From contig NZ_LJYX01000017.1 of NCBI RefSeq assembly GCF_001440345.1, positions 310,001 through 374,000 of the forward strand: DNA of 64,000 nucleotides, read 5' to 3'. The translations under genes were made by a program, and so were the position numbers. Shown one piece after another: positions 26,778-36,671 of the stretch (positions are counted from its first letter, which is position 1; each line of letters starts with the position of its first letter). The notes under the pieces were generated by a model. It saw only the letters and a list, made by a program, of their open reading frames with translations. It searched no databases and was not told the DNA's origin. The DNA is from Colwellia sp. TT2012 (GTDB lineage Bacteria > Pseudomonadota > Gammaproteobacteria > Enterobacterales > Alteromonadaceae).

Positions 26778-26969
26778 ATTTACTACTCTCTAAGACAATA
26801 TTTACTTAATGGAAATTACTCAATACAATTGGCGTGATTTTACCTGTGAACTTTTCACTCTACAATAGCTAAGCTAACTTGGCTGAATAAAATATGTTCT
26901 CAGAAAGGCTTAATAAAAAACTTTACCTATAAAACCTTTATAAATCCCGCGCTAGTCATTAACCTTTTA

Positions 26970-27605
26970 CTAGTAAAGCAGCTTATCAATTTTGCCGTTA
27001 TTAGTAGATTCTACTTTTAACGTGTTATTAAGGCCTTGCCAGGCTTTTACTTTACCGCCAAGGTTAATTTGTTTAAAACCGCCCTCTCTGGCCTTGTCAC
27101 TATCAATATTAACAAAAGCTAACATTTTCATATAACTGTTTTTATCACTGACATCTATGGTCAATAGGTCTTGAGATCTGTCTTTAAAGTAATCGTTAAT
27201 GCCCTGTTGATGACGGCTATAACAGCTAAGAAAGAATTCATCACTGTTAATATTATTGGCCGTTAATGGTGCAAAAACTTCATGATAACAACGTTTTAAA
27301 TGCGGATTAAAGCCGCCATCGCTGCGCTGCAAATTCACTATCATGCGCTGTAATAACTGCTTGATTGATGGCAACCATTGTTCTGGTGACCGAGTGAGGT
27401 AAATAAACTTACTATTGGCGAAGTGTTTATCCAGTTTTTGATAATCACAAAAAATCGGCGTATCGGCTAATACTTGTGCTTGAGAAAAAGATTCTTGAGT
27501 ATAGGCATTATGCGCGGTTTTAAAGCCTTGCTCTAACATGGCTAAACAAACACTGGTCGTTGCTGTTCTGGGTAAACCTATGATAAAAATTTTTCCGTCA
27601 GACAC
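26970..27605 (-). CDS. sulfotransferase-family protein
   Basis: A 211-residue P-loop protein. The N-terminal loop IIGLPRTATTSVCLAML is the 5'-phosphosulfate-binding loop of PAPS-dependent sulfotransferases, and FIYLTRSPEQWLPS supplies the 3'-phosphate Arg/Ser motif. It is short for the family and cytosolic; the acceptor is unknown. No PAPS-synthesis genes are adjacent. Confidence 0.75.
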   Translation of the reverse strand: MSDGKIFIIGLPRTATTSVCLAMLEQGFKTAHNAYTQESFSQAQVLADTPIFCDYQKLDKHFANSKFIYLTRSPEQWLPSIKQLLQRMIVNLQRSDGGFNPHLKRCYHEVFAPLTANNINSDEFFLSCYSRHQQGINDYFKDRSQDLLTIDVSDKNSYMKMLAFVNIDSDKAREGGFKQINLGGKVKAWQGLNNTLKVESTNNGKIDKLLY

Positions 27606-27811
27606 TAAACTAAGCCTTTATATTAAAAAGAAAATTTAAAATTAATTAAATTAAAAAATAGCTGATTATAACTTATTTCATCATTTAACAAACGCACAAT
27701 TGACAGTGATCAATAAATACCTTATTGATCAGAGCATACTAGGTAAATACCTAAACAAAGACTAAGCAATGCCTAGTCCATTTATAGCAAAGAAGTAGCC
27801 AAGGAAATTTC

Positions 27812-29668
27812 ATGACAGCACAAGATGAGCAGCGTGATAGTGTCAACTGGAGTGATTACTTAAAGTCCGGTAATCGTATCTTTATCGGCTCCAATGCCGC
27901 GGTACCGAATGCCTTGATAGATGACCTAATAGCCAATAGTCAGGGTTTGCATGATATTGAGACCGTCCATATTTTAACCCTTTCTGAAAATGTTTGGGCC
28001 AAGCGCGAACATAAAGATTTATTTAAAGTAAATAGTTTATTTATTGGTGGTAAAAATATTCGCGAAGCTATTGCCGAAGGGCGTGGTGACTATACCCCGT
28101 GTTTTATTTCCGATGTGCCACGCTTATTTCTTGAAAATATTTTACCCCTCGACGTAGCACTTATTATGGTCAGCCCGCCAGATGAATATGGTTACTGTTC
28201 ATTAGGTGTGAGTGTTGATATCGTATCTTCCGCAGTAAAAGCAGCTAAATATGTTATTGCCCAGATAAACCCGAAAATGCCACGTACCAATGGCCATAGT
28301 TTTGTTCATGTAAATCAAATTCATGCCTGGATAAACGTTGCACAAGACCTACCACAAATAAAACCACCGAAAGTGGATCGCCGCAACGAGCAAATAGGTC
28401 AATATGTTGCTATGTTGGTTGAAAATGGCGCTACCTTACAAATAGGCATAGGTAAAATTCCCGAAGCGGTATTGCGTTATTTAGGTAATCACAAAGACTT
28501 AGGTATTCACAGTGAGATGATATCCGATGGAGTGGTTGATTTGATGTTAAAAGGCGTGATTAATAACCGCAAAAAAACCTACCACAAAGGCAAAGCGGTA
28601 GCGACTTTTTGTATTGGCACGCAAAAAGTTTATGATTTTGTTGATGGCAACCCACACATAGAATTTTATCCGTCAGAGCATATCAACTCACCGGTAAAAA
28701 TTGCTAAAAATGACAATATGGTGTCTATTAATAGTGCCATTGAAGTCGATTTAACCGGTCAGGTAGTTTCAGACTCTATTGGTTATCAATTTTACAGCGG
28801 CATTGGTGGACAAGTTGATTTTATTCGTGGCTCATCACTGAGTAAAGGCGGTATGCCTATTATTGCCCTGCCCTCAACTACCCGAGATGGCAAAATATCT
28901 CGTATTGTTGCCCATATCACTGAAGGTGGCGGCGTAGTAACTTCGCGCGGCCATGTGTCCTATGTGGTGACCGAGTTTGGTATTGCCTCCTTGCGCGGTA
29001 AGAGTATTAGAGAGCGTGCCTTAGAGCTGATCAGAATTGCTCACCCTAAATTTAGGGATAAATTACTTGCCGATGTGCGTAAACATTATTGGGTACCAGA
29101 ATATCAAGAAAGCTCTCCGAGTTCGGTACCTGAACTAGGCTCAATTGAAATGAAGCGCTTTAATTTTGCCGATATTAATTATATCTTAAGGCCACTTGCG
29201 CCAGCAGATGAGCGAAAGTTACAAGAGTTTTTCTATTCCCATAATAAAGAAACCTTGATGATGCGCTACAACCATCACATTACCCAGATGACCCGGGAGA
29301 AGTCCTGTAACTTGGTCAGCGTTAACCAACATGTAGATCTTGCCTTGTGCTTTACCAAGAAAGATTCTTTAGGTGAAGCGATTGAGGCCGTGGCTCGATA
29401 TTATTACATTGAAAGTATTAATAGTGGTGAGGTGGCCTTTGTTATTAAAGAAAGTTTGCGTGGCCGCGGTATGGCAACTACCTTACTCGGTGAAATGATT
29501 ACCATCGCCAAGATGCGTAAACTAGATAGCCTAGTGGCTTGTGTACGCAGTGATAATGGCTCTATGTTAAAAGTCTTTGAACGTTCCGGCTTTGTCCGTC
29601 AAGCCAGTGATGATTATGATGAAGTGAGTTTAAAGCTGACCCTGAATGAAGAGACAGTAGAAAGTTAA
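27812..29668 (+). CDS. acetyl-CoA hydrolase/CoA-transferase fused to GNAT acetyltransferase
   Basis: A 618-residue two-domain protein. Residues 1-430 form an acetyl-CoA hydrolase/transferase with the catalytic Glu in LGIHSEMISDGVVDL, GIGGQVDFIRGSSLSKGG, and ITEGGGVVTSRGHVSYVVTEFGIASLRGKS. Residues about 450-610 are a GNAT fold with the acetyl-CoA loop ESLRGRGMATTLLGEM and NGSMLKVFERSGF. This fusion is known in proteobacteria. A deacetylase-like gene follows 180 bases downstream. By analogy with Bacillus acuA/acuC, the pair may control acetyl-CoA metabolism through lysine acetylation (inference). Confidence 0.87.
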   Translation: MTAQDEQRDSVNWSDYLKSGNRIFIGSNAAVPNALIDDLIANSQGLHDIETVHILTLSENVWAKREHKDLFKVNSLFIGGKNIREAIAEGRGDYTPCFISDVPRLFLENILPLDVALIMVSPPDEYGYCSLGVSVDIVSSAVKAAKYVIAQINPKMPRTNGHSFVHVNQIHAWINVAQDLPQIKPPKVDRRNEQIGQYVAMLVENGATLQIGIGKIPEAVLRYLGNHKDLGIHSEMISDGVVDLMLKGVINNRKKTYHKGKAVATFCIGTQKVYDFVDGNPHIEFYPSEHINSPVKIAKNDNMVSINSAIEVDLTGQVVSDSIGYQFYSGIGGQVDFIRGSSLSKGGMPIIALPSTTRDGKISRIVAHITEGGGVVTSRGHVSYVVTEFGIASLRGKSIRERALELIRIAHPKFRDKLLADVRKHYWVPEYQESSPSSVPELGSIEMKRFNFADINYILRPLAPADERKLQEFFYSHNKETLMMRYNHHITQMTREKSCNLVSVNQHVDLALCFTKKDSLGEAIEAVARYYYIESINSGEVAFVIKESLRGRGMATTLLGEMITIAKMRKLDSLVACVRSDNGSMLKVFERSGFVRQASDDYDEVSLKLTLNEETVES

Positions 29669-30885
29669 TCTCTATTTGATATATAAATTTAAACGACTTA
29701 AATATCCCGTGACTGTTCAGCTTTAAGCACTATGGTGCAAGTAAAAGGAAAAGGCACGGAGTTGACGTTAGTCAATGAGTACTTTTGACGCCTTAATTGC
29801 GTCATAGCGCAACAAGATGAATAGTCACTAACAATTATGAGAAAGTTATGCCAGTTGGAATAATAGGCCACTACCACTGTGGCGAACATGACATGGGTGA
29901 ACACCACCCTGAAAATGCTAAACGCTTAACCGCTATTTCAGACCAATTAATTCGTAGTGGCTTAGATTACGTCGTCCGTCAATTTGACTCAAAGCCTATC
30001 GATAAAAGCTTGCTAACCCTAGCGCACACGCAAGAGTATATTGATTTTGTTTTTGATAATGCGCCCAATGAAGCTAAAGGCGAAGAAAATTTTATCGTCG
30101 GTGCAGACGCAGTAATGAATACAAAATCACTGACCGCTATTTTGTATTCCGCTGGGGCTGCGGTTGATGCGGTTGATCTCGTCATGGAGGGCACCCTAAG
30201 CGCGGCATTTTGTGCCACTAGGCCGCCAGGTCATCACGCAGAACATGATAAAGGCATGGGTTTTTGCTTTTTTAATAATGTTGCCATTGCTGCCGCTTAC
30301 GCTAAACAAAAGTATGGTTTAAAACGCGTCGCCATAGTCGATTTTGATGTCCATCACGGTAATGGCACCGAAGATATTATTAAGAATCACTTTATGGCCA
30401 CAGCCAAGGATGACAAAGGTTACCTGTTTTGCTCAAGCTACCAAGACCCACTGTACCCCTTTGAAGTTGAAGAAAGTAATACCGCACCAATTATCAATAC
30501 CCCGTTAGCGGCAACAACAAAGGGTGAGCAGTTCAGAGAAAAGTTAACTGCACACTGGTTACCGGCATTACACCAGTTTAAACCCGAGTTGATCATTATC
30601 TCGGCAGGCTTTGATGCCCACATCGAAGATGATATCTCACAAGTGAGCTTAACGGAGTCGGATTATCGCTGGATCACCGATGAACTTAAAGTTATCGCCA
30701 ATAAATACGGTGGAGGAAAAATTGTTTCTGTGCTTGAAGGCGGTTATGCCCCCAGTGCACTAGGGCGAAGTGTTGTTGCACATATTAATGGTTTGATTGG
30801 TAATTGATCGTGATTAAATATTAAGCAACCGCGTGATTAAATATTAAGAAATCGCGCGATTAAAATCCCGCCTACCGTAGGCGGG
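29587..30885 (+). repeat. large direct repeat, copy 1
   Basis: It corresponds to 36672-37977 (copy 2). Near-identical from 29587 to about 29645 (end of the GNAT domain) and again from about 29706 through the deacetylase gene to the REP hairpin; a ~55-base stretch between the blocks differs. The visible differences in the long block cluster in the last ~90 bases of the deacetylase gene and are synonymous. Confidence 0.9.
29848..30807 (+). CDS. histone deacetylase/AcuC-like deacetylase, copy 1
   Basis: A 319-residue class II type deacetylase. Catalytic features: FCATRPPGHHAEHDKGMGFCFFNN with the His-His dyad, zinc ligands in IVDFDVHHGNGTEDI and IISAGFDAH, and the Tyr-loop glycine motif SVLEGGYAPSALG. 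The likely reaction is removal of acetyl groups from lysine or from acetylated small amines. ATG at 29848. The protein is identical in length and, by eye, in sequence to that at 36940. Confidence 0.88.
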   Translation: MPVGIIGHYHCGEHDMGEHHPENAKRLTAISDQLIRSGLDYVVRQFDSKPIDKSLLTLAHTQEYIDFVFDNAPNEAKGEENFIVGADAVMNTKSLTAILYSAGAAVDAVDLVMEGTLSAAFCATRPPGHHAEHDKGMGFCFFNNVAIAAAYAKQKYGLKRVAIVDFDVHHGNGTEDIIKNHFMATAKDDKGYLFCSSYQDPLYPFEVEESNTAPIINTPLAATTKGEQFREKLTAHWLPALHQFKPELIIISAGFDAHIEDDISQVSLTESDYRWITDELKVIANKYGGGKIVSVLEGGYAPSALGRSVVAHINGLIGN

Positions 30886-30886
30886 A
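30866..30886. terminator. REP-like hairpin / terminator
   Basis: CCCGCCTAC-C-GTAGGCGGG is a perfect 9-bp stem just after the deacetylase gene, followed by ATTCATTCGCGCTTT and a second weak stem (CGCTTT...AAAGCG). The same unit recurs near 37958 and 38168, so it is also a dispersed palindromic repeat. Confidence 0.75.
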
Positions 30887-30922
30887 ATTCATTCGCGCTT
30901 TCCGTTAAGGATAAAGCGAGGC

Positions 30923-32227
30923 TTAGAAATACCACGCCACAGATACTTGCGCATGGTCATCATTACTTAAGCTATAAAGTAAGTCATTTTCATCATTACT
31001 GTGTAGCAGTCTGACATCAACACTGACAATAACATTAGCACCAAAGCGACGGTTTGCTTCAATAAGGAAACTAAAGGCATTGTGATCTAAATCACTGCCT
31101 ATGCCCATTAATAACTCGCTACTTTGCATATCATTAAAAGCTAATCTTGCTCCTAAAAACAAGTCATTTTGCAGCAATGAACCTTGCGCGCCAAGAGCCA
31201 CTTCACCGCGTGAATCCCAACTGTGTTCCATCAATAAACCTAAGTCGATATTCGAGGCAAAGACACCAATGAAACTGTATTCAAAACCAGCTTGTGTTGC
31301 CCAAAAATCTTCCAAGCTGGTGCTGCGATGTATGCCCTCAAATTTCCATAACCAGTCACCTAAGGTGGCTTGCACGTCTACACCTAGCTGGTCCATTTGC
31401 GAGTAATATTGCACTAATGTCGAGCTGGGCTCTAGTGCTGATGGACTCAAATACGCGGCTCGGTTAGTGCCATGAAACCAATACGCACCTAAGTCAAAAT
31501 CGCCGACGCTATGTGCCCAACGTAGAGCCACATCAAGGTGTTGTTGTCCTGCAGAAGATTCATAACTGACATTCTCGTCATCAACCACTAATGGCCCACG
31601 TAAACGCCCTTCTGCACCAGCATAAGTTCTTTCTCGAAAACCTGGCAGTAAAAACACATCAACAATGCCCCAGTCATTGACCACAGATAAGTTAAGCATT
31701 TGTTGACCAAGTTTATCTTCACCGTCAAAGTCTTCAACACCATCAGTTTGGTTAATCACATCAACAAGATGTTGAAACTCAGTAACGCCCCAAAACTCTT
31801 TACGAATGCCAACACGCAGTTCCCAATTATCACTGGCGTGTACATAAGCCAGTTCACGAATATCACCATGAGTACGTTGCGAGTCTTGGCTATCCAGCCG
31901 ATAAAAAGGCGTAAAGATAATGCTATCGTTGCCACCATTCCATTGCCAGTAGAGCTCAGTCTCTATTGATAGCGACGTTTGACTATGATGCAACTGCTCA
32001 GGATAAAGCGCCTCTTTAAAAAAGTAGCGCTGCTCTATGGCAATATTACTTGATGCTTCAAACTCGACGTCACTCGCTCCCTCACTAGCAAAAACAGGGT
32101 TACTAAGCAGTAAGCTTGCGCCTACTGCCATCGCCGTTAGTGAGCAGGTAAGTTTTTTACTTGACGACTTATTTAAAGGTTTTTTAAACGCTTTATTTAC
32201 AGAGAATGACATCAACTTAACGCGCAC
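30923..32227 (-). CDS. outer-membrane beta-barrel protein of the RND/LolA-like cluster
   Basis: 434 residues from GTG 32227, but ATG 32212 (MSFSVNKAF) is a more likely start; either overlaps or abuts the LolA-like gene. A signal peptide (LTAMAVGASLLLSNPVFA) is followed by a barrel of alternating strands ending ...HAQVSVAWYF. The family is a conserved partner of the RND permease and LolA-like protein in marine gammaproteobacteria; I do not recognise a named family. It is the last gene of the four-gene export cluster. Confidence 0.7.
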   Translation of the reverse strand: MRVKLMSFSVNKAFKKPLNKSSSKKLTCSLTAMAVGASLLLSNPVFASEGASDVEFEASSNIAIEQRYFFKEALYPEQLHHSQTSLSIETELYWQWNGGNDSIIFTPFYRLDSQDSQRTHGDIRELAYVHASDNWELRVGIRKEFWGVTEFQHLVDVINQTDGVEDFDGEDKLGQQMLNLSVVNDWGIVDVFLLPGFRERTYAGAEGRLRGPLVVDDENVSYESSAGQQHLDVALRWAHSVGDFDLGAYWFHGTNRAAYLSPSALEPSSTLVQYYSQMDQLGVDVQATLGDWLWKFEGIHRSTSLEDFWATQAGFEYSFIGVFASNIDLGLLMEHSWDSRGEVALGAQGSLLQNDLFLGARLAFNDMQSSELLMGIGSDLDHNAFSFLIEANRRFGANVIVSVDVRLLHSNDENDLLYSLSNDDHAQVSVAWYF

Positions 32228-33017
32228 GCTTTAATGAATTGCGGTTAAAATCACTGTCACTTAAGCCCGTTTTAAAATTATAATTACTCCATTTTAACTC
32301 GGTGCTTTTACCATTTTGGTGATTGATCATTTCTTGGCTATCTGCACGCCAATGTTTGGCTAAATATTGCTTATAGCCACTAAAGGTTAAGGTTTTAAGT
32401 AATGAGTTTTTACGATCATAAAAATCAATTTTATGAATGCGATACTCTAGAGTATCAAGCCAAACGATACGACGAGTATAACCTGAGTTTTCATCAACAG
32501 GGTATTGCTCAACTTTGAAGTTGGTAAAGCCATTAAGCTCTTCAACACCTAAATATTTGTAGCTGTACTTTTCTACTTCAAAAGAACTTAAATCTTCAAA
32601 AGCAAACTCTGAGCCCATAAAAGGCCCTGATTTATTACGCGAGGAAATACGTTTAACACGTTTTAATGCTGGTAAAAACAACCATTGCTCATCGGCAGCA
32701 ACCGGATGTGAGAAACTTAAAAAAGCAGTGCCTTTAATATCACGAGGTTTATTAAAAATAGTTAAGCTTTTATCACCATCACCATGAATTTCTAACGACT
32801 TAATCTTGATCTCGCGAATACTTTCTTGGCCTTGTTTATTACGTAATAACATCCGCATATCAGCGGTACTGTCTTGCCAGCCTAGATCGCGTTTTTTGGC
32901 TTCCATGGAGATATCTAAGCCTTTTTGCTCTTCTGCCGATAAAGCAAAAGCAGCATTAGAGGCTAGGGTTAAACTTAGCGCTGAGATGGCGCTAATTAAT
33001 ATTTTCTTAGTTAACAT
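32217..33017 (-). CDS. outer-membrane lipoprotein-sorting (LolA-like) protein
   Basis: 266 residues with a signal peptide (ILISAISALSLTLASNAAFA). The mature part has the LolA/LolB-like fold of the protein class that accompanies MmpL/RND permeases (AFLSFSHPVAADEQWLFLPALKRVKRISSRNKSGPFMGSEFAFEDL...). Probably a periplasmic carrier for a hydrophobic cargo exported by the neighbouring permease. It lies 35 bases after the permease gene. Confidence 0.8.
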   Translation of the reverse strand: MLTKKILISAISALSLTLASNAAFALSAEEQKGLDISMEAKKRDLGWQDSTADMRMLLRNKQGQESIREIKIKSLEIHGDGDKSLTIFNKPRDIKGTAFLSFSHPVAADEQWLFLPALKRVKRISSRNKSGPFMGSEFAFEDLSSFEVEKYSYKYLGVEELNGFTNFKVEQYPVDENSGYTRRIVWLDTLEYRIHKIDFYDRKNSLLKTLTFSGYKQYLAKHWRADSQEMINHQNGKSTELKWSNYNFKTGLSDSDFNRNSLKRAR

Positions 33018-33052
33018 AGTTAATCCTTATAAACTTACTTAGAATGGCGTAA

Positions 33053-35389
33053 TTAAGCCGCTTTAATCGGTGTATCAACTACTGCAGCCACGTTTTGTGT
33101 TACTTTTTTCTTATCTTTATCAAGCAGCATAAGTAATGGCGGCAAGAATAAGAAATCAACCACAAGTGCGACAAAAATGGTCAATGCGGTTAGGAAACCC
33201 ATATCTGCATTCATTTTAAATGATGATTGTGCCAAGACAGTAAAACCGGCCACGAGTACAAAAGTAGTTATCCATAGTGCACGTCCGACATTATCAAAAG
33301 CATAATGTACTGCTTCTTGCGGACTGGCATTTTTATCACGTCTAGCATGAAGATACTTACTTAAAAAGTGCACGGTATCGTCAACAACAATGCCTAAAGT
33401 CATACCAATAACAACCGATAAACCAAGGCCTACTTGCCCACTATATAATCCCCAAATACCAAAACCTATCGCCGCCGGTGCTAAGTTAGGTAATAAACTG
33501 ATCAAACCAAAGCGCCAGCTTTTTAAGGCTACCCCTAATAGAATTGAAATTAAGATAAGTGCCAGTGTGGTACCGATAAGCATGCTAATAATATTACGTT
33601 GACCAATATGGGCGAACATTAGACTTGGGCTAGAAAAATCAACCTCATATTGAGGTGCATGTTTAGCAAACCAGGCAATCATGTCTTGCTCAACATTAAT
33701 CAGCTCGTTGCTGGTCATATTTTTAAAGGTCACCACGATTCTTGAGGATGATTTATCAACATCTAATTGGTTATTTAAATCTAAGCCATAAGGTAGAGAC
33801 ATTTCATACAATAATAAATATTGCGCCGACATTTCCTGACTATCGGGTAATTTATACCAACTAGGATCATCACCATGCATATTCTTATTGAGACGCTTTA
33901 AGGTATCGGTAATCGTATTGACATGATCCGTTTCAGGACGATCACGTAACCAATCAGTAAAGTCACTTACACTCTGCAAATATTTAGGATCGTTAATACC
34001 ACTTGGCTTACCTGTTTTCACTGAGATTTCAACAACCATCATGCCCGATAAGTTATCTTGCATAAAATCAGTAGCCACGCGATATGGCACTGTTTCGTCA
34101 AAATACTTAACAAAATCATCATTGAGTTCATTGTTAGGAATAAACATTATTGAAACGATAATAAATACACTGGTTAAAGGTAATAATAGTTTTCGCTTGG
34201 CAATAACAAAGTCTGCCAATTTCGCCATAATGTCTTTTTTACCTTCTTTGTGCATTTTAACGCGTATCGGTAGTACGGTAAGTAACGCCGGAAAAATTGT
34301 GACAGAAAAAACAAAGGCTAACATTACGCCAATAGCGACTAAATTACCTAAGTCTCTAAACGGCGGTGAGTCAGAGAAGTTCATGCTTAAAAAGCCAATC
34401 GCTGTGGTAACACTGGTTAAGAAAATAGGTTGTAAATTGATTTTTATACTACGGGCAATGGCGGTACGTTTATCAGCGCCTTGCCGCATTTCATAAAACA
34501 TCGAGGTTAAAATATGAATACAATCAGCTACCGCTAAGGTCATTATCATCGTTGGCGCTGATGAAGATGGTCCAGTAAGATAAAAGCCTAACCAACCGGC
34601 AAGTCCCATGGTGGTAACAATACTCATAATGATAACAAGTACCGTGGCGATAGTACCGGTAATGGTTCTTAGCAATACCCCTATGGTGACAATAACCACA
34701 AGAAACATCAACGGAATAAGTGTTGTACCATCATTGATTGAAGCTTCACCAAATGAGGTGTTCATCATAATCATACCCGACAGATACACGTCTACTTCAG
34801 GATGCTCAGCTAAGAACTGCGCTTTAATAGCACGGACACTGGCAGCAATTTCAGGTGTTTCCGCCATAGGGTCAATACCTGGCAATTGCACGGTAACGTT
34901 AACGACAGAAACATGGCCGGTTTTTGAGATGATTTTATTAACCAGCAAAGGCTCATTAATGGCAATTCCCTTTATTTTTTCAAGCTTCTCGCTGGTCAAG
35001 TTTTTAGTAGACATGACTAAATCTTCAACGATCATGTCATCTTCTTCAGCATAGCTATATTGAAAATTAGTGACAGAATCAACCCGTGTTGAATAAGGTA
35101 TTTGCCAGCTGGCTTTGGTTAATTTTTTTAATGCAGCTAAATGTTCTTTGGTAAAAACATTACCATCTTTAGGTACCACGACAAAAGAAACATTATCACT
35201 TTTGGCATAGACCTTTTGCATCGTTTCAAAAGCCGTTAACTGTGGATTTTCTTCACTAAAGAACACCCGGTAGTCACTTTTAAATTCTAACTTTTGTACT
35301 CCTAGGCCTGCTACTATCGAGAAAGTAATACAAACAAGTATCACCCAGAATGGATTCTTACCGACAAAATTATAGAGTTTATCTCTCAT
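33053..35389 (-). CDS. RND superfamily (MmpL-type) exporter
   Basis: 778 residues. An N-terminal helix, a large periplasmic loop, a five-helix sterol-sensing-like bundle (about 220-390), a second loop, and a second bundle (about 610-760) give the short HpnN/MmpL architecture. Conserved signatures are SGMIMMNTSFGEA and GIVVDDTVHFLSKY. Such permeases extract lipids or lipid-like molecules from the inner membrane. Operon order TetR - permease - LolA-like - beta-barrel, all minus strand. A TetR-type operator stands 54 bases before its ATG. Confidence 0.85.
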   Translation of the reverse strand: MRDKLYNFVGKNPFWVILVCITFSIVAGLGVQKLEFKSDYRVFFSEENPQLTAFETMQKVYAKSDNVSFVVVPKDGNVFTKEHLAALKKLTKASWQIPYSTRVDSVTNFQYSYAEEDDMIVEDLVMSTKNLTSEKLEKIKGIAINEPLLVNKIISKTGHVSVVNVTVQLPGIDPMAETPEIAASVRAIKAQFLAEHPEVDVYLSGMIMMNTSFGEASINDGTTLIPLMFLVVIVTIGVLLRTITGTIATVLVIIMSIVTTMGLAGWLGFYLTGPSSSAPTMIMTLAVADCIHILTSMFYEMRQGADKRTAIARSIKINLQPIFLTSVTTAIGFLSMNFSDSPPFRDLGNLVAIGVMLAFVFSVTIFPALLTVLPIRVKMHKEGKKDIMAKLADFVIAKRKLLLPLTSVFIIVSIMFIPNNELNDDFVKYFDETVPYRVATDFMQDNLSGMMVVEISVKTGKPSGINDPKYLQSVSDFTDWLRDRPETDHVNTITDTLKRLNKNMHGDDPSWYKLPDSQEMSAQYLLLYEMSLPYGLDLNNQLDVDKSSSRIVVTFKNMTSNELINVEQDMIAWFAKHAPQYEVDFSSPSLMFAHIGQRNIISMLIGTTLALILISILLGVALKSWRFGLISLLPNLAPAAIGFGIWGLYSGQVGLGLSVVIGMTLGIVVDDTVHFLSKYLHARRDKNASPQEAVHYAFDNVGRALWITTFVLVAGFTVLAQSSFKMNADMGFLTALTIFVALVVDFLFLPPLLMLLDKDKKKVTQNVAAVVDTPIKAA

Positions 35390-35442
35390 TGTTACGCTCC
35401 TTATATTCTTAATTTATCTTCATTAAAGAAGATTCTTTTAGA

Positions 35443-35455
35443 TGACGAATCGTCA
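35443..35455. promoter_or_regulatory. TetR operator before the RND gene
   Basis: TGACGAATCGTCA is a 13-bp palindrome between the TetR gene and the RND permease. The same site occurs twice before the TetR gene. Confidence 0.8.
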
Positions 35456-35510
35456 CCTTACAGTTCAAAAAAATGCGGTTATGCACCGCACATTATTCGT
35501 ATTTAGTTGC

Positions 35511-36287
35511 CTAAGCCGGCGAGCTAAAACTATCAAAATTCAGCTCGCGCCCTTTGGCTTTAATTTTCGCCAACTCTTGTGGAAATAATTTATCCAAGGC
35601 GATTTTTAGTTCGTTACAGTGGCTGCTGTCTTTTGTTAAAGGCTGCCAGCCCATACCGTCATGAAGTAAATTACTGTGATTAAATAATTCACGTTCTACA
35701 ATCAAACTTGTTCTGCCACTACACTGTTCAACTTCGCCTGAAAGCAATGAGATGGCGCCATAAGCCATAGACCAATTGCTAAAACATATTTGTTGTACAT
35801 CCATATTCAAAGGCAGTACTAAACTGCCATCGTTTAGGGCATCTTCGACAATGCCGTTAATTGAAGTCATTAACTTAACGTCTAAGCGTTCACCCTCTTT
35901 AATATGTTTTTCACTTGATTTTCCCACTACATTAGGCGATTTGGCACAAAGCACGGTTTGAAACAATGCCGGATATAACATCGCATAGATAAGGTAGGAA
36001 AAATTTAGCAACAGCATGCGTGAACGTGCACAACCTTTGAATTGATAAGCGCGATAAAATAAATCGGCAAGCAGGCCAATGGCATAATTACTGATGGCTA
36101 ACAATAAATCTTCTTTACCAATAAAGTGTTTATAAACCGTACCTTTTGAAAAAGGCACTTCGGCAACAACTTTATCCATGGTCAGATTTTCGATACCAAT
36201 TTTCTGAATTAGTAGCACTGCCGAGTTGATAATTTGCAACTCTCTTGCTTTAAGTGCTGCTTCATCGAGTAACTTAGGTGGTGTCAT
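35511..36287 (-). CDS. TetR-family repressor of the RND cluster
   Basis: 258 residues. The N-terminal helix-turn-helix (IENLTMDKVVAEVPFSKGTVYKHFIGKEDLL) is TetR; the C-terminal ligand domain is long and unassigned. Two operator palindromes precede its start and one precedes the downstream exporter, so it probably represses itself and the export genes until its ligand, perhaps the exported lipid, appears. Confidence 0.87.
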   Translation of the reverse strand: MTPPKLLDEAALKARELQIINSAVLLIQKIGIENLTMDKVVAEVPFSKGTVYKHFIGKEDLLLAISNYAIGLLADLFYRAYQFKGCARSRMLLLNFSYLIYAMLYPALFQTVLCAKSPNVVGKSSEKHIKEGERLDVKLMTSINGIVEDALNDGSLVLPLNMDVQQICFSNWSMAYGAISLLSGEVEQCSGRTSLIVERELFNHSNLLHDGMGWQPLTKDSSHCNELKIALDKLFPQELAKIKAKGRELNFDSFSSPA

Positions 36288-36307
36288 AGAACCTGCTATT
36301 TAATATG

Positions 36308-36334
36308 TGACGATTCGTCACTGACGAAACGTCA
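36308..36334. promoter_or_regulatory. tandem TetR operators before the TetR gene
   Basis: TGACGATTCGTCA (36308-36320) and TGACGAAACGTCA (36322-36334), one base apart and 20 bases upstream of the repressor ATG. With the site at 35443 they define the consensus TGACGAWWCGTCA. Confidence 0.82.
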
Positions 36335-36609
36335 TAGTACGCCCAATGTAATTATTGTCAACGAATATGTAACTAAAGTGTACAGGTGAATTTTCTTTCA
36401 TCGCCATAATATGAATCAAGAATGATTTTTGAAAGAGTTATTCTGAACTACAAACTGTCTAGTAGAATCTGCGAGTCAACTTTTAGCACTTAGAAGACTT
36501 TAGGGGATTTAGGTGGTGAAGCTAATTGGGGTTGGTTTTTCTATGGATAACGCATAAGTAAGTGAGTGGTTGTAACGCATCCGCTTACTTAATGGTTATG
36601 TGTTACGGA

Positions 36610-36669
36610 TTAAACAGCAACAACTTTATTTGCACATGGGCCTTTCTGTCCTTGACCCACTTCGTACTC
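36610..36669 (-). pseudogene. 3' stub of a cold-shock (CspA-family) gene
   Basis: On the minus strand the last 19 codons read EYEVGQGQKGPCANKVVAV and a stop, the conserved C-terminus of CspA-type proteins. The rest of the gene is absent: at about 36670 the sequence changes to the duplicated GNAT/deacetylase block. This marks a rearrangement breakpoint. Confidence 0.85.
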
Positions 36670-36671
36670 TA

